A DNA stretch of 64,000 nucleotides from Planctomycetota bacterium (GCA_003389325.1 QQVE01000044.1:1-64000); one strand, 5' to 3'. Shown: positions 53,458 to 62,964, numbered from the stretch's first letter. Numbers and translations: made by a program. Notes: a model not told the origin generated them from the sequence alone.

Positions 53458-53568
53458 TACGCACGTCGCCGAGTGTATATTCGGGTTTAGCGCGAGGAGT
53501 GAGAAGTAGTTTGGATCAGTCGTCTAGCGGGTCGAACATCGGCAGCACCGCCGAATCGGTTATGGAAC

Positions 53569-54054
53569 ATGGAAACGCAGCCTACTACGCGACGTCGCTG
53601 GTTCCAGTTCCGCCTTGCCAGCGTGTTGATCGCTGTCGGAATCACTGCGTTCGGGACGCATTGGTTCGTGTGCCACCGGCGTGCCGCCACCGCGCGAGCA
53701 CACGCGCGCAGCGTCATCGACCAATACGAATCGGCGCTAGTCCTGGAGTCCGACGTCGTGCTGGCGTTGTATCAATTGCTGGACGCCGAACTGGCAGTGC
53801 CGTCATCAGACCGGCGCGCGGCGCACGAGGCCCACATGCGGCGTCTCGGCGAGCTCCGCCTGCGGGCAGAGAATATGTTTCCTGGCTCAGGCGTGACGCG
53901 TCCCATCGTCGTGTTCACCAGCCACTACGAACTGGCAAAGCAACGATTGGCCCATGCAGCCGGGGAAGCGTACGCCGACTCGGTCGACCGCGAGTTTGAT
54001 TTTCCCTATCGCGATCAATTCAATGGGCACCCGGCCGCAGAGCGCGGGATGTAA
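53569..54054 (+). CDS. Small membrane-anchored protein
   Basis: A 161-residue protein with the planctomycete-type N-terminus RRRWFQFRLASVLIAVGITAFG (one membrane segment), then a helical, charged domain rich in Arg, Ala and His (ARSVIDQYESALVLESDVVL). Function unknown. Confidence 0.6.
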   Translation: METQPTTRRRWFQFRLASVLIAVGITAFGTHWFVCHRRAATARAHARSVIDQYESALVLESDVVLALYQLLDAELAVPSSDRRAAHEAHMRRLGELRLRAENMFPGSGVTRPIVVFTSHYELAKQRLAHAAGEAYADSVDREFDFPYRDQFNGHPAAERGM

Positions 54055-54169
54055 GCGATCAGCTTTGTACCCAATGATCGAATGGATGCCCCGTCGCGAG
54101 AGAACTAAAGGGGGACGAAGGACGGGTGTCATTCGTCGTCGACCTAAGCAGTGTAAGTATAATGCGGCC

Positions 54170-54337
54170 ATGAGCGACGATGACCACGATTGGGATGATT
54201 TGCTCCGTCGGTTGGACGATGCGCTTGGGCCTCCGGCCCTCCACGCACGCCGCGCTGTGAACAGAGGATTTCGTTGTGCAGGAAGCGTTTCGCGGCGAAG
54301 AAAGCGGAAGTTCCTGCGTGAAGGCGCCCCCAATTAG
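54170..54337 (+). CDS. Possible 55-residue ORF
   Basis: A short frame, MSDDDHDWDDLLRRLDDALG followed by a basic, Arg-rich end. The acidic helical first half looks plausible as protein but no Shine-Dalgarno or relative was seen. It may be a remnant. Confidence 0.25.
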   Translation: MSDDDHDWDDLLRRLDDALGPPALHARRAVNRGFRCAGSVSRRRKRKFLREGAPN

Positions 54338-54406
54338 GCCTATAATGACGGTTCCAATGTTCCAAGAAAGTCGGACACCAAGGCGGGCCAGCGGAGGCGG
54401 AGTGAC

Positions 54407-55132
54407 ATGGGCAAAGCGATCGTGCTGCTGTGCGGGCTCCTGGCGGCCATCGCTCAGGGAGCTCGCGCGGAACCGCTGGTTCCCTTCGACGTCGCACCCA
54501 GCGCCAGCGACCCGCTGCGTTTCGACGTGTTCAACCCACACGAGCCCGGCGCGCCGGTCGAGTTTTTTACCGTCGAGCCCTCGTACGCCGGCGGCGTCGG
54601 CCAACCCGACTACCCCGTTCATGCCGTGCTCGACACGGCGGTCGATCCGTCGGGCCAGCAGATCGGCCTAATTGACTTGTATTTCGACGGACCTGCGGAT
54701 GGCTTGCCGGCCAGCCTCCTGGTCAAGGTCCTCGGTCGCATGACCACCGAGACGCTCGTGCCCGCACAAAGCGTCGTCGCCGGGCCGACAACCGGAACGA
54801 GCAGCGAAATCCACGGCTCCTTCGAGGCCACCTATCCGGCCGCGCCTAGCTTCGTGTTGCACGAGTTCACGTCGCGACCGGGCGACGCCTCAGACGCCCT
54901 GTCGTTCGTCTCGTTAACCGGCGCGCCGCAAGGGCCGGGCGAACGGTATGTGATCTACGAGTTGGACCTCGGCGGCGTTCCGCTCGATACGACGAAACCG
55001 CTGATTCGCGTGGAAATGCGCGTCTCGGGCGTTCCCGAACCGGGCAGCCTGGCACTTCTTTCCATCGGCGCGATCGGATGGATTGTCTGCGTCACACGAC
55101 GCAGGCGTTGGCCCGGCGATCTCTGGAGATAA
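54407..55132 (+). CDS. PEP-CTERM secreted protein
   Basis: A 241-residue exported protein with signal peptide MGKAIVLLCGLLAAIAQGAR and a C-terminal VPEPGSLALLSIGAIGW sorting signal followed by Arg residues. The core is beta-rich with low sequence complexity. Function unknown. It is followed within 64 bases by a second PEP-CTERM gene in the same direction, so the two may be co-transcribed. Confidence 0.83.
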   Translation: MGKAIVLLCGLLAAIAQGARAEPLVPFDVAPSASDPLRFDVFNPHEPGAPVEFFTVEPSYAGGVGQPDYPVHAVLDTAVDPSGQQIGLIDLYFDGPADGLPASLLVKVLGRMTTETLVPAQSVVAGPTTGTSSEIHGSFEATYPAAPSFVLHEFTSRPGDASDALSFVSLTGAPQGPGERYVIYELDLGGVPLDTTKPLIRVEMRVSGVPEPGSLALLSIGAIGWIVCVTRRRRWPGDLWR

Positions 55133-55196
55133 GCACGCCCTGACCCAGACCGGCGGAGCGTCGAAACCCCTCCCGTCGAGAACTCGGTGGAACCGC

Positions 55197-55874
55197 ATGA
55201 TACGCACCACGGCGATCCTGTTTGCCTGCACCGTCTGGGCGGCGTCGATCTGCTCGGCGGCGCAGACAACCCTGGTGATGGTGCCCGACGGCCATTCGTT
55301 GCCGACGTACTTCCCGAGCGACCTGGCAACTCCGCTGTTTGAACCGACCTTTGCCGAGTCGCTGGACACCTCCTTGCCGTTTGCCGACCAGATTCCAGGG
55401 ACAACCACCGTCGGTTCGCCGACGGACCCGACGCCGGGCGAAGTGGCCTACCTGGACATCTATTGCGACACGACCATTCCAAAAAATGGGACGCTGGGCA
55501 TTCGGATGACCCAGTCAAACGCATTCGGGCTGGGCGAAATACAATTCCTGGGCGATGGACTGGACGGGCTTCTAAAGGAATGGTTTTCGATCGAAACCGA
55601 CTACGGCTTGATGAACGTTCAGCTCGAAGCGCAGGCCGAGATCATGCAGCCGGGGTTCACACTAGGCTCAGCGCTTCCCATTCCGCCCTACACCACCACC
55701 GACTTGCTCTTCCTGCTTGCGGTAGGCAATCCGTCCGGCCTCGACGTCGACCCCAGCCAGCCGCTCGCACGGGTGACGATCACCAGCGTCACCACCGACG
55801 TGCCCGAACCCTCGAGCATCGCGCTGGCGGCCCTCGGGCTGCTTAGCCTTGGGCTGTTTGCCCGGTACCGATGA
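55197..55874 (+). CDS. PEP-CTERM secreted protein
   Basis: A 225-residue exported protein with signal peptide MIRTTAILFACTVWAASICS and C-terminal VPEPSSIALAALGLLSLGLF. The middle (GEVAYLDIYCDTTIPKNGTL) is beta-rich. The start is the ATG before the signal peptide; translation upstream overlaps the end of the previous gene in another frame. Together with the neighbour at 54407 it forms a pair of surface proteins. Confidence 0.83.
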   Translation: MIRTTAILFACTVWAASICSAAQTTLVMVPDGHSLPTYFPSDLATPLFEPTFAESLDTSLPFADQIPGTTTVGSPTDPTPGEVAYLDIYCDTTIPKNGTLGIRMTQSNAFGLGEIQFLGDGLDGLLKEWFSIETDYGLMNVQLEAQAEIMQPGFTLGSALPIPPYTTTDLLFLLAVGNPSGLDVDPSQPLARVTITSVTTDVPEPSSIALAALGLLSLGLFARYR

Positions 55875-55966
55875 AGTGGCCGGCCGAGCGGCATCCCGCA
55901 CATCCCGACGCTGTATAATCGCCCGCAGGGGATTCAAGCGTCGACTTCCGCCCGGTCGTTGATCTG

Positions 55967-56248
55967 ATGCCAGCTATGACTCATCCGCTGCTAAGGGCAA
56001 TCGCCTGCGGGATCGTGCTGGGGCTGTTGGCCGCCGAGCTCTCGACGTGGCCGCGATTGACGCTGCGCAGGCTCTGTGCGGCCACCGCGCTGGTGGCCTG
56101 TCTCTGCGGACTCGTCTGGTTCGCGATGCAAGGCTCTACCTACGCCGCGGCCCAGGCCGCCTACGGCGGGCAGCGCTACACGCGAGCCGAAGCCGAAGCA
56201 ATCCGCGGCGCGAACCTCGACTCCCTGCCCGACTCCGAGTTCCGCTAG
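55967..56248 (+). CDS. Small membrane protein
   Basis: A 93-residue protein with two membrane segments (about 8-24 and 36-54) and a polar C-terminal tail (GGQRYTRAEAEAIRGANLDS). No family was recognised; it is typical of small planctomycete inner membrane proteins. Confidence 0.55.
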   Translation: MPAMTHPLLRAIACGIVLGLLAAELSTWPRLTLRRLCAATALVACLCGLVWFAMQGSTYAAAQAAYGGQRYTRAEAEAIRGANLDSLPDSEFR

Positions 56249-56402
56249 GCAGCCAAGCAGGCCAGGCTTCGGCCCGATAAGCCAGTCACTGCAAGCGTGG
56301 CGCACGCGACCGACACCTGTCAGGCCCCCCTGATCTACCACCGGGCCACCGGCCGCTGCTACAATGACTGCGGAATTCCCGATCCCCACCTCGATAGCTG
56401 CC

Positions 56403-57242
56403 ATGCAACGGGCTACATCTTTCTTGATGTTGCTTTCCGTCTCGACGGTCGCTCTCGCCCAGCCCGCAGCGGATCCGAGGTATTCGGCCGAAGCCGAGAA
56501 AGCAGCCGAGTCGAGACGAATGGCCATTGAGGCCGAATTGACGAATCTTGGCGACCACGCATGGGCCGGCAGTTACTACTATGGCGACGGGCTTGGCGTC
56601 AACGTCAGCCTGATCCTTTCGCCCGAATCGGGCTACGTCTTCGAGTGGCACGGTTGTTTGGGTTTGTATGATCGCAACTACGGCGATGTAACACGCGACG
56701 GCGACCGCGTCCGACTTCAGTTCGAGTTCGAGAACGACCAACAGGGGTTCAGTGGCATTTCGCCAGAGCTCTTGCCCATCCGCTGGGGCGACAGGCACTA
56801 CTTGATTCCGCCAGGCGACGTTGTCGCTTTCTGCAACGCCGTCAACGACGGCCGTGAGCCGCGCGATGCGGGCTGGGGAGGCTTTCTGCTGCGCGTTGGC
56901 GATGAAGCAAAACCCGTGAAGGGGTTCCCGCGCGTCCCCGCGCGTTACGCCGCGTATCTCTTGGCTAAGCCGGTCAGAGCCGAAATCGTGGCCATCGGCA
57001 AGTCCACCCCAGCCCAGGACGCCTTCAGTGGCAGGGCAACGCAGGTCACGATCAACAAAGGAACGAACGCCGGATTGCGTGTCGGCATGACGCTCCACGT
57101 GACCGAGCCCGACACTGTGGACCGTGTGGAGATCGTCAAATCAGAACCCGAGCAGAGCCAAGCGGTGATAACGCAATGGCCCGAAGACGGTCCCGAACCC
57201 AAGGTCGGCTGGAAACTATCGACCCGACGGTCGTGGCGGTGA
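56403..57242 (+). CDS. Secreted protein of unknown function
   Basis: A 279-residue exported protein with signal peptide MQRATSFLMLLSVSTVALAQ. The body has GDHAWAGSYYYGDGLGVNVS and strand-rich segments (YVFEWHGCLGLYDRNYGDV), and a C-terminal domain with RATQVTINKGTNAGLRVGM that could be a beta-barrel. No enzyme motif was recognised. Confidence 0.72.
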   Translation: MQRATSFLMLLSVSTVALAQPAADPRYSAEAEKAAESRRMAIEAELTNLGDHAWAGSYYYGDGLGVNVSLILSPESGYVFEWHGCLGLYDRNYGDVTRDGDRVRLQFEFENDQQGFSGISPELLPIRWGDRHYLIPPGDVVAFCNAVNDGREPRDAGWGGFLLRVGDEAKPVKGFPRVPARYAAYLLAKPVRAEIVAIGKSTPAQDAFSGRATQVTINKGTNAGLRVGMTLHVTEPDTVDRVEIVKSEPEQSQAVITQWPEDGPEPKVGWKLSTRRSWR

Positions 57243-57299
57243 AGCCGAGCAGGGTGGGCGTTCGCCCGCATTTCGAACCCACGCGCAGCGCATACGGGC

Positions 57300-57686
57300 A
57301 TGGCAGACTTGACACGCAACGCAAAGCGACGCCGGCTTCGCTGTTCATCGCGTGCGGTACTTGCCGTAGTGGCCACGATCGCACTCGTGCTCTTCTCCAT
57401 CCACGCCGTCACGCGATGGCGCCAGGCGAGTGTGCACGTGGAGCTTGCCGATGCAGCAAGAGACGACTACTACTTTCGGCGACCGATTCAAGAGCTTAAG
57501 CGACTGGGCGAGGCAGAGAATCGCCGAAGAGTCCAGGCGTACCGTGCCATCGGACGCTGGCACCGGGCGAGGGCCGAAGCCCACCGGGCATCGATATGGC
57601 GCCCTTGGATGAGTGTTGAACCTAATGCGCCCTGCCCGCCGGACCCCGAACCGCACGCGCCCCCGCGTTCCCGGCGGTCGCCATGA
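57300..57686 (+). CDS. Small membrane-anchored protein
   Basis: A 128-residue protein: basic N-terminus, one membrane segment (about 19-37), then a helical region with many Arg and Glu (RPIQELKRLGEAENRRRVQA), and a Pro-rich end. Function unknown; possibly a chance frame, but the membrane-then-helix pattern matches neighbours. Confidence 0.5.
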   Translation: MADLTRNAKRRRLRCSSRAVLAVVATIALVLFSIHAVTRWRQASVHVELADAARDDYYFRRPIQELKRLGEAENRRRVQAYRAIGRWHRARAEAHRASIWRPWMSVEPNAPCPPDPEPHAPPRSRRSP

Positions 57687-57710
57687 ACCGGGCAATGGAG
57701 CAACCAGCCC

Positions 57711-58211
57711 ATGCTCTCCGATGATCGAGCACGGACCGCAAAACGAACAGTGGAATCAGCCTTCGCCGACGCAAGTTATCCCGGCGACGAGCTGCTAGCC
57801 TCGCCGCGTTCACGAGACGCCCGATGGGAACTCCGCGATCTGTTCGGACGATTTGCTCGGGTGCCTTGCACGCAAGTGCCGCCGGCAGTCATCGAGTACC
57901 ACTACGATTCCCTACCATTCTTGAGCCCTCTGGCATACAAGTGTTTTCTGCCGGCGTATATCACCTACGCAATCGACCATGCTCACGATTCCGCCAGCAA
58001 CGTGCCGTCGTTCCTGACATACAATCTGATTCTTCCAACCGACCTGGAAGGATCTCCCGAGCTCTTCCGCGACCATAAAGAGCCGCTTTCCCGCGAGCAA
58101 TCCCGGGCCGTGCTCCTGTTTCTGGAAGCCATGCGGGAGGTCGTGGATCTACGCGGCGATGCGGAGGAAGCGATCGAGGCATACTGGAAGCAACTCCGAC
58201 CTGCCCAATGA
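57711..58211 (+). CDS. DUF6714-like protein
   Basis: A 166-residue cytosolic helical protein. SPLAYKCFLPAYITYAIDHA and the preceding EYHYDSLPFL fit the pattern of the DUF6714 family as I remember it; function unknown. It ends with EAMREVVDLRGDAEEAIEAY. Good codon bias. Confidence 0.6.
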   Translation: MLSDDRARTAKRTVESAFADASYPGDELLASPRSRDARWELRDLFGRFARVPCTQVPPAVIEYHYDSLPFLSPLAYKCFLPAYITYAIDHAHDSASNVPSFLTYNLILPTDLEGSPELFRDHKEPLSREQSRAVLLFLEAMREVVDLRGDAEEAIEAYWKQLRPAQ

Positions 58212-58302
58212 GTGGGCGGACCACTATCCACAAAGGGAATCCGTAGCCGAGTCGGTCAGACGTTGGCAGTCAACTCTTGACCTGACCTGCACCGAAAGGG
58301 CC

Positions 58303-58578
58303 TTACAGCGTTGCCGCAATCGACATCAGATACAACGCGATGCTTTCGACGACGGTGAATGCTACGACAAGCCATACGCTGACCGATCGTCGTCCCAACG
58401 CAAATGCGGCGAACACAAACGGTAGCCAGGTCGGGCTGAAGTACATCAGCATCAGAAAAAACTCACGACGAAGGCTCGGTGACTCTTGCAGATTCAGCAG
58501 CGTGCCGCAGCACCACACCGCGACAAACGCCGTGGCGAGCATGAGGGATCGAGTGCTCCAGCGAGTCCCAGGCTTCAT
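58303..58578 (-). CDS. Small integral membrane protein
   Basis: A 91-residue protein with three membrane segments (about 11-28, 38-58, 68-88), starting MKPGTRWSTRSLMLATAFVA, the same style of N-terminus as many planctomycete membrane proteins. Function unknown. It follows the coiled-coil protein gene by 12 bases. Confidence 0.62.
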   Translation of the reverse strand: MKPGTRWSTRSLMLATAFVAVWCCGTLLNLQESPSLRREFFLMLMYFSPTWLPFVFAAFALGRRSVSVWLVVAFTVVESIALYLMSIAATL

Positions 58579-58590
58579 GGCCCCGGCCCA

Positions 58591-59193
58591 TCACAGCCCG
58601 CCGGGGGCGAATTCGCCGAGGCGTTTCTGGCCGAGCAGGTAGGTGTAAACGCGCACGCGATCCAGTTCGTTGCTGACCACTTCGAGCTGCCACTGCACCT
58701 TCTCCTGCGGCGAGGCATTGGCCAGGGCGCGGCCGCGCTGAAGCTGCAATTCGGCGATGATCGCCATCTGCCGCATCCGCTCGACGTCTTCCTTCGTGAC
58801 GACCTGCGGAGACTGTTCGTACGTCGCGAGTGCCCGCTTGGCTCGCTCCTCGGCCATCTGCAAGGCCAGCGCCAAGCGTTCCATCGTGACCTGATAGGAG
58901 TCTCCTCGCCCCGTCGTCTTGGCAACCTTCAATTCGAACTGGGCCCGCTCCACGTCGTTGCTGAAGTTCTGGACCATGCCGGTGATGAACGTGCCGGGCA
59001 CCTTCTTGTTGATCGCCTGAATGCGGGCCAGATTCATCTCGGCCAGCTTCAACTCGGCCTGGGCCAGTCTCACCGAGAGCGATTGCTCCGAGTCCGAGGC
59101 CTTGTCGTCCTGGGCCGCCGAGCCGGTCGCTCGCCCCCAGGCGGCCGCCAGAATCACGAGCAAGGCCATCGCCGCCAGTCGTCGCACGTTCAT
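58591..59193 (-). CDS. Periplasmic coiled-coil protein
   Basis: A 200-residue exported protein with signal peptide (MNVRRLAAMALLVILAAAWG), then a long helical region (about 35-170) with heptads of Leu and Ala (QAELKLAEMNLARIQAINKK, ERLALALQMAEERAKRALAT). It is probably a rod-like dimer. Family unknown. It precedes the small membrane protein gene in the same direction and they may be one unit. Confidence 0.7.
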   Translation of the reverse strand: MNVRRLAAMALLVILAAAWGRATGSAAQDDKASDSEQSLSVRLAQAELKLAEMNLARIQAINKKVPGTFITGMVQNFSNDVERAQFELKVAKTTGRGDSYQVTMERLALALQMAEERAKRALATYEQSPQVVTKEDVERMRQMAIIAELQLQRGRALANASPQEKVQWQLEVVSNELDRVRVYTYLLGQKRLGEFAPGGL

Positions 59194-59378
59194 CGCATCA
59201 CCTCCTCGATCACGATTATCGTCGTCGGTCGCCCGGCCAGACGGTGCGGTAACTCCGGGGCCTGAAGAGGATGCGATTATAGCGGGACCGCGCGCAGCAG
59301 CCTATGCGTTTCGCACGGGCGCTCGCAGCGCCGCGAGGAGAGGGCGTATGCGAGATTAAGGCAGAGCGGGGCGGGGCC

Positions 59379-60347
59379 CTATCGGCGACGCCAACGCCAG
59401 GTGCCCAGCACCACCGCGGCCAGGCCGGCCAGCACGAAGCTCGACGGCTCGGGCACCGGTACCACGGGCGGCAGGTAGCCGCTGTAGGTGAACCGGCGAA
59501 TCTCGGCGTTCTGGTTGCTCAGCGAGTGCACGGCCACCGTGCCGTTCATGCCGCCGCCAAGGACCTGCAGGTCGGCCTCCGGAGCGAGCATGGCGCCGTT
59601 GAACGAGTTGTTCACCGTCACGCTGGTGGCGTCGTACAGGTTCCACAGGATGCGCGAGGAGTTGCTCTGGCTGAAGCCGCCGATCATGTTCGGCGGGGCC
59701 ACGAAGCTGATGCTGCCGCTGGGAGCGCCGGAGACGTTCAGGATCACCGTGTCGGCCGAACCGAAGTTGAGGTTCAACTGCCCCAGGCCGCTGAAGCTTG
59801 CAGCGTTCAGGTCGTAGATCGCCACTAGCTGGCCGTCGAGCAGGGTGGGCGTGGCGTTCAGGTTGCCGGCGCCGTCGAGCGTGCCGTTGGGCGTGAGGGA
59901 GGCCAGCGTCGAGGAAAGCGAGTCGAGATACAGGAAGTCGGCGGTCACTTGGACGGCCAGGCCCGGCTCGGCGGTCGTAGTGCCGCCGCCGTTGAACAGC
60001 ACCGAGCCCGAGTTGGTGCCGCCTAGCAGCAGGTTGCCGCCGTTGTTGATTTGCAGGTTGCCCGTGATGTTGCCGCCGACCGCCAGTCCGGCGCCGCCGG
60101 GATCGGTGACGCCGTGCATCGAGAACACGCCGGCGCTGGCCGACAGATTGCCGCCGACCTTGGCGCTGCCGTCGACGTGCGACGACGTGGCCATGTCGGT
60201 CTCGACCAAAAGGTTCCAGTCGGAGAGCAGTTCGGCGCGGGCAGAGGCCGCCGTGGCGACCATCAGGAAACTACAGGCCACGGCCACCAAGGCGCGGCGA
60301 GAAAGGGCCAGCAGGCCCGAGAATGCGGGGGTGGAGGGTTCCTTCAC
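59379..60347 (-). CDS. Choice-of-anchor A type PEP-CTERM protein
   Basis: A 322-residue exported protein with signal peptide near residues 18-38 and C-terminal VPEPSSFVLAGLAAVVLG. The body is a beta-helix-like run of small glycine-rich turns (VGGNITGNLQINNGGNLLLG) and the motif HVDGSAKVGGNLSAS, as in choice-of-anchor A family adhesins. It is expected to be surface-exposed after exosortase processing. Confidence 0.8.
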   Translation of the reverse strand: MKEPSTPAFSGLLALSRRALVAVACSFLMVATAASARAELLSDWNLLVETDMATSSHVDGSAKVGGNLSASAGVFSMHGVTDPGGAGLAVGGNITGNLQINNGGNLLLGGTNSGSVLFNGGGTTTAEPGLAVQVTADFLYLDSLSSTLASLTPNGTLDGAGNLNATPTLLDGQLVAIYDLNAASFSGLGQLNLNFGSADTVILNVSGAPSGSISFVAPPNMIGGFSQSNSSRILWNLYDATSVTVNNSFNGAMLAPEADLQVLGGGMNGTVAVHSLSNQNAEIRRFTYSGYLPPVVPVPEPSSFVLAGLAAVVLGTWRWRRR

Positions 60348-60539
60348 GAGCTGCTCCGGAGGACGTCGTGGGTGTCAATCGAGGGTGGGATGCATCAAGC
60401 GTCGCTAATCCTTGCACGATAGTCACACGTCCGCGGACTGTCACGCGGGCGGCCGGGCGATTTGCGCGAAAATGCTATACTACATCGTCAATCGCCCGAT
60501 TTCCCGGCCGGCACACGGCCCAGAAAGGCAACCAGCTCA

Positions 60540-61556
60540 ATGCGGTTTGCAGCACTTCTCCTGGCGAGCTTCGCGGCCCAGCAGGCCCTGGCCGCGGGAC
60601 CGCCGGTGGACTTCGAGATCCTCACCGATCCCGGCCTGCCGGTCACGGCCTCGCAGGAGTGGTACCAGGCGCTGACGAAGCTGGGCGTGACGGGCTTGCG
60701 GATTCGCTCCGGCGGCGGCGAGCCGGGCATCGACAACCGCGGCACGGCCGAGAAGCCTTCCTACAAGGTGACCGGCGTGCTCACGGCCGACAACACGCTG
60801 CACGTCCCCGGCGGCAAGTTCGGACCGCGCGACTCTGGCAAGCTACGCAAGTGGCTCGACAAGCTCGGCGACCGCGGCGCCGAAGGCGTCACCCAGCGGC
60901 CGGTGGCCTTTGGCCTGACGCCCAGCGAACTGCAACGCGTGAGCGAGGACCTGATGCAGCCGGTCGGCAGCTCGACCCGCGGCCGCGGCGCGCTTGCCGT
61001 GGCGGGGGCCATCGCCCAACGGCTGCAGATCCCCTTCGTGCTGGAAGACGGCGCCAAGCGGGCGCTGGCCGACGTGAAGGTGGTCGAGGAGATGAAGGAG
61101 CTGTCGTGCGGCACGGCGCTGGCCGCGGTGCTGCGGCCGGCGGGGTTGGTGCTCGTGCCCGAGCATCCGCGTGGCGGCGAGTTGACCTACTACGTCGGAC
61201 GCCCGCGCCCGGGGCGCGAGGTCTGGCCGGTCGGCTGGAAGCCCGAGGGCCGCGCCGCCGATCGTTTGCCGGCGCTGTTCGACATGCTCAACGTCGAGAT
61301 CCGCGAGACGCCGGTGGCCGACGCCGCGGTGGCCATCTCGGGCCGCTTGGAGGTGCCGATTCTGTACGACTACAACGCCATGGCCCTGCACGGCGTCGAT
61401 CCCACCACCACCGAGGCCGAAGTGCCGGCCAAGCGGATGTCGTACAGCCGCGTGCTCGCACGCGTGCTGCACCAGGCCGGCCTCGAGTATCAACTGCGCG
61501 TGGACGAAGCCGACAAGCCGTTCCTCTGGATCACCACGCTCAAGCCGGCCCCCTAG
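60540..61556 (+). CDS. Secreted protein with STN-like C-terminal domain
   Basis: A 338-residue exported protein (signal peptide MRFAALLLASFAAQQALA). The middle is helical and charged; the last 85 residues (ALFDMLNVEIRETPVADAAV, then VLARVLHQAGLEYQLRVDEA) have the pattern of an STN or secretin short domain, and an earlier repeat of it can be seen around 190-230. It may be part of a secretion or envelope assembly. The start is chosen at the signal peptide. Confidence 0.72.
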   Translation: MRFAALLLASFAAQQALAAGPPVDFEILTDPGLPVTASQEWYQALTKLGVTGLRIRSGGGEPGIDNRGTAEKPSYKVTGVLTADNTLHVPGGKFGPRDSGKLRKWLDKLGDRGAEGVTQRPVAFGLTPSELQRVSEDLMQPVGSSTRGRGALAVAGAIAQRLQIPFVLEDGAKRALADVKVVEEMKELSCGTALAAVLRPAGLVLVPEHPRGGELTYYVGRPRPGREVWPVGWKPEGRAADRLPALFDMLNVEIRETPVADAAVAISGRLEVPILYDYNAMALHGVDPTTTEAEVPAKRMSYSRVLARVLHQAGLEYQLRVDEADKPFLWITTLKPAP

Positions 61557-61919
61557 CCGCGTTCCGCGGGTGGCTTTTTTGCGGAACGTTGTGAGCGGCC
61601 GTTTTGGCTGGAAAGCGGTTTGCGTTTCTCGGCCGTCAATGCGTTTGAGGGCGAAGAACCCGCCGGCCGGCCGCAAGAGACCAAACGCCAACCAGTTGCG
61701 ACCGACGCCCGCCGCGCCACGGCATCGCCTGCAAAAAGAACAACTCCGCGCGACGTCTGCAAAGCCTGCCGCCTAGCATCCTCGCGATTCGATTCGCTCC
61801 AGCAAGAGCGGTTTTCGGCCGGGGATGGGGGGGGGAGTAGTGGTCAGTTGCTAAGTGGCCAGTGGTCAGACGACGTGAAGCGACTGTCGGACGACGTTGC
61901 CACGGTTGGCCACTCTTCA
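61557..61919. other. Non-coding spacer with G-run and inverted heptamers
   Basis: No credible gene. A run of nine G (61827-61835) is followed by agtggtcagttgctaagtgg and ccagtggtcag (to 61868), an inverted form of the family E unit that faces the long array starting at 61920. Confidence 0.6.
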
Positions 61920-62010
61920 CTGACCACTGACCACTGACCACTGACCACTGACCACTGACCACTGACCACTGACCACTGACCACTAGCCACTAGCCACCGA
62001 CCACTAGCCA
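61920..62010. repeat. Family E heptamer array (13 units)
   Basis: Nine exact units of ctgacca (61920-61982) followed by ctagcca, ctagcca, ccgacca and ctagcca. The last unit supplies the stop codon (TAG, minus strand, 62004-62006) and the final codons of the isomerase reading frame. A shorter array with the same unit is at 42056-42087. Confidence 0.95.
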
Positions 62011-62771
62011 CTCTTCGCCGCCATCCGCTCCCACAGCAGCCGGTAATACTTCATCACGCGGATCGGGTCGCTGGTGCTGTTGCCTTCTTCGAGCAGGGTC
62101 CAGCCGGTGAAGTTGGCGTCGTTGAGCAGGCCGAACAGTTCGACCCAGGGATAGCTGCTGATCAGGTCGTGGATGTGCACGGTGGCGACGCGGTCCTGCA
62201 CGCTCTTGAAGTTGGCGGCCAGGCCGGCGCCGTCGAGATCGGCGGCGTTGCAGTTCCAGCAGAGCTTCGAGTTGGCATGCTGCGAGACGTCCATGATCTT
62301 CTTGATCACGGGAATCTCCGAGGTGCCGCGGCCGTGCACTTCGCAGCGAATCTCCACGCCCTAGCCTTCGCCGTACTCGGCCACTTCATCCAGCGCCTGG
62401 CCGATCTGCTCGATCGTCTTGGCCTGCGGCACGCCGGCGGGCAGTCCGTTGGGCCGCACCTTGATGCCCGACCCGCCCACGTCGTGGCAGAGATGGATGA
62501 AGGCCTTGGTCTCCTCGATGTTCTTCTTCAACTCGGCCGGGTCGGGCGAGTGATATTCGCAGGCCGTTCCCAGCCCCACCAGCGCCACCTCGCTATCGGC
62601 GAACCGCTGGGCCACTTCCTTGCGCTGCCCGGCCGACAGCGACGGCTCGACGCCATGCTTGTGCGTGCTGCGCAGCTCCACGCCGGCAAAGCCCGTCTCT
62701 TCGCAGTTCTTGATGACCGTGGGCAAGTCCCAATCCTTACCCCATTGATACGTGACGAGTCCGAGTTGCAT
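62004..62771 (-). pseudogene. Sugar-phosphate isomerase/epimerase with internal TAG
   Basis: Two consecutive stretches in the same frame read as one TIM-barrel protein of about 255 residues (MQLGLVTYQWGKDWDLPTVI ... EYGEG, stop, GVEIRCEVHGRG ... WERMAAKSG). The break is a single TAG at 62361-62363 (minus strand) with no frameshift; the second part keeps HIHDLISSYPWVELFGLL and the C-terminal family pattern. Xylose isomerase-like TIM-barrel proteins need both halves. Either the gene is newly inactivated by one base change (CAG, AAG or GAG to TAG), or the stop is read through, or it is a sequencing error. Confidence 0.82.
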
Positions 62772-62964
62772 GGCGTGAGTCCGGGTTGGTTGAGTGGAAG
62801 CAAGAGTGCCAGCGGCGGATCGGCCGTGAGCCTTCGGTCATGCTAAACGCAGGGCCGGCGGCTGACAATAAGGCGGCCGGAGGAGTGGCAAGTAGGCGCG
62901 ACAATAGCCCGTTTTGACGCCCGCTTCCCCCAGTGGTACTTTGAGTACGAGGAGGTCATTCGCT

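Noticed and set aside
61920-62010. CRISPR array
   Set aside because: The units are 7 bases long and directly adjacent, without unique spacers or cas genes.
62361-62363. Selenocysteine or pyrrolysine codon
   Set aside because: The stop is TAG, not TGA, so selenocysteine does not fit; pyrrolysine is not expected in this enzyme family and no supporting genes were seen.
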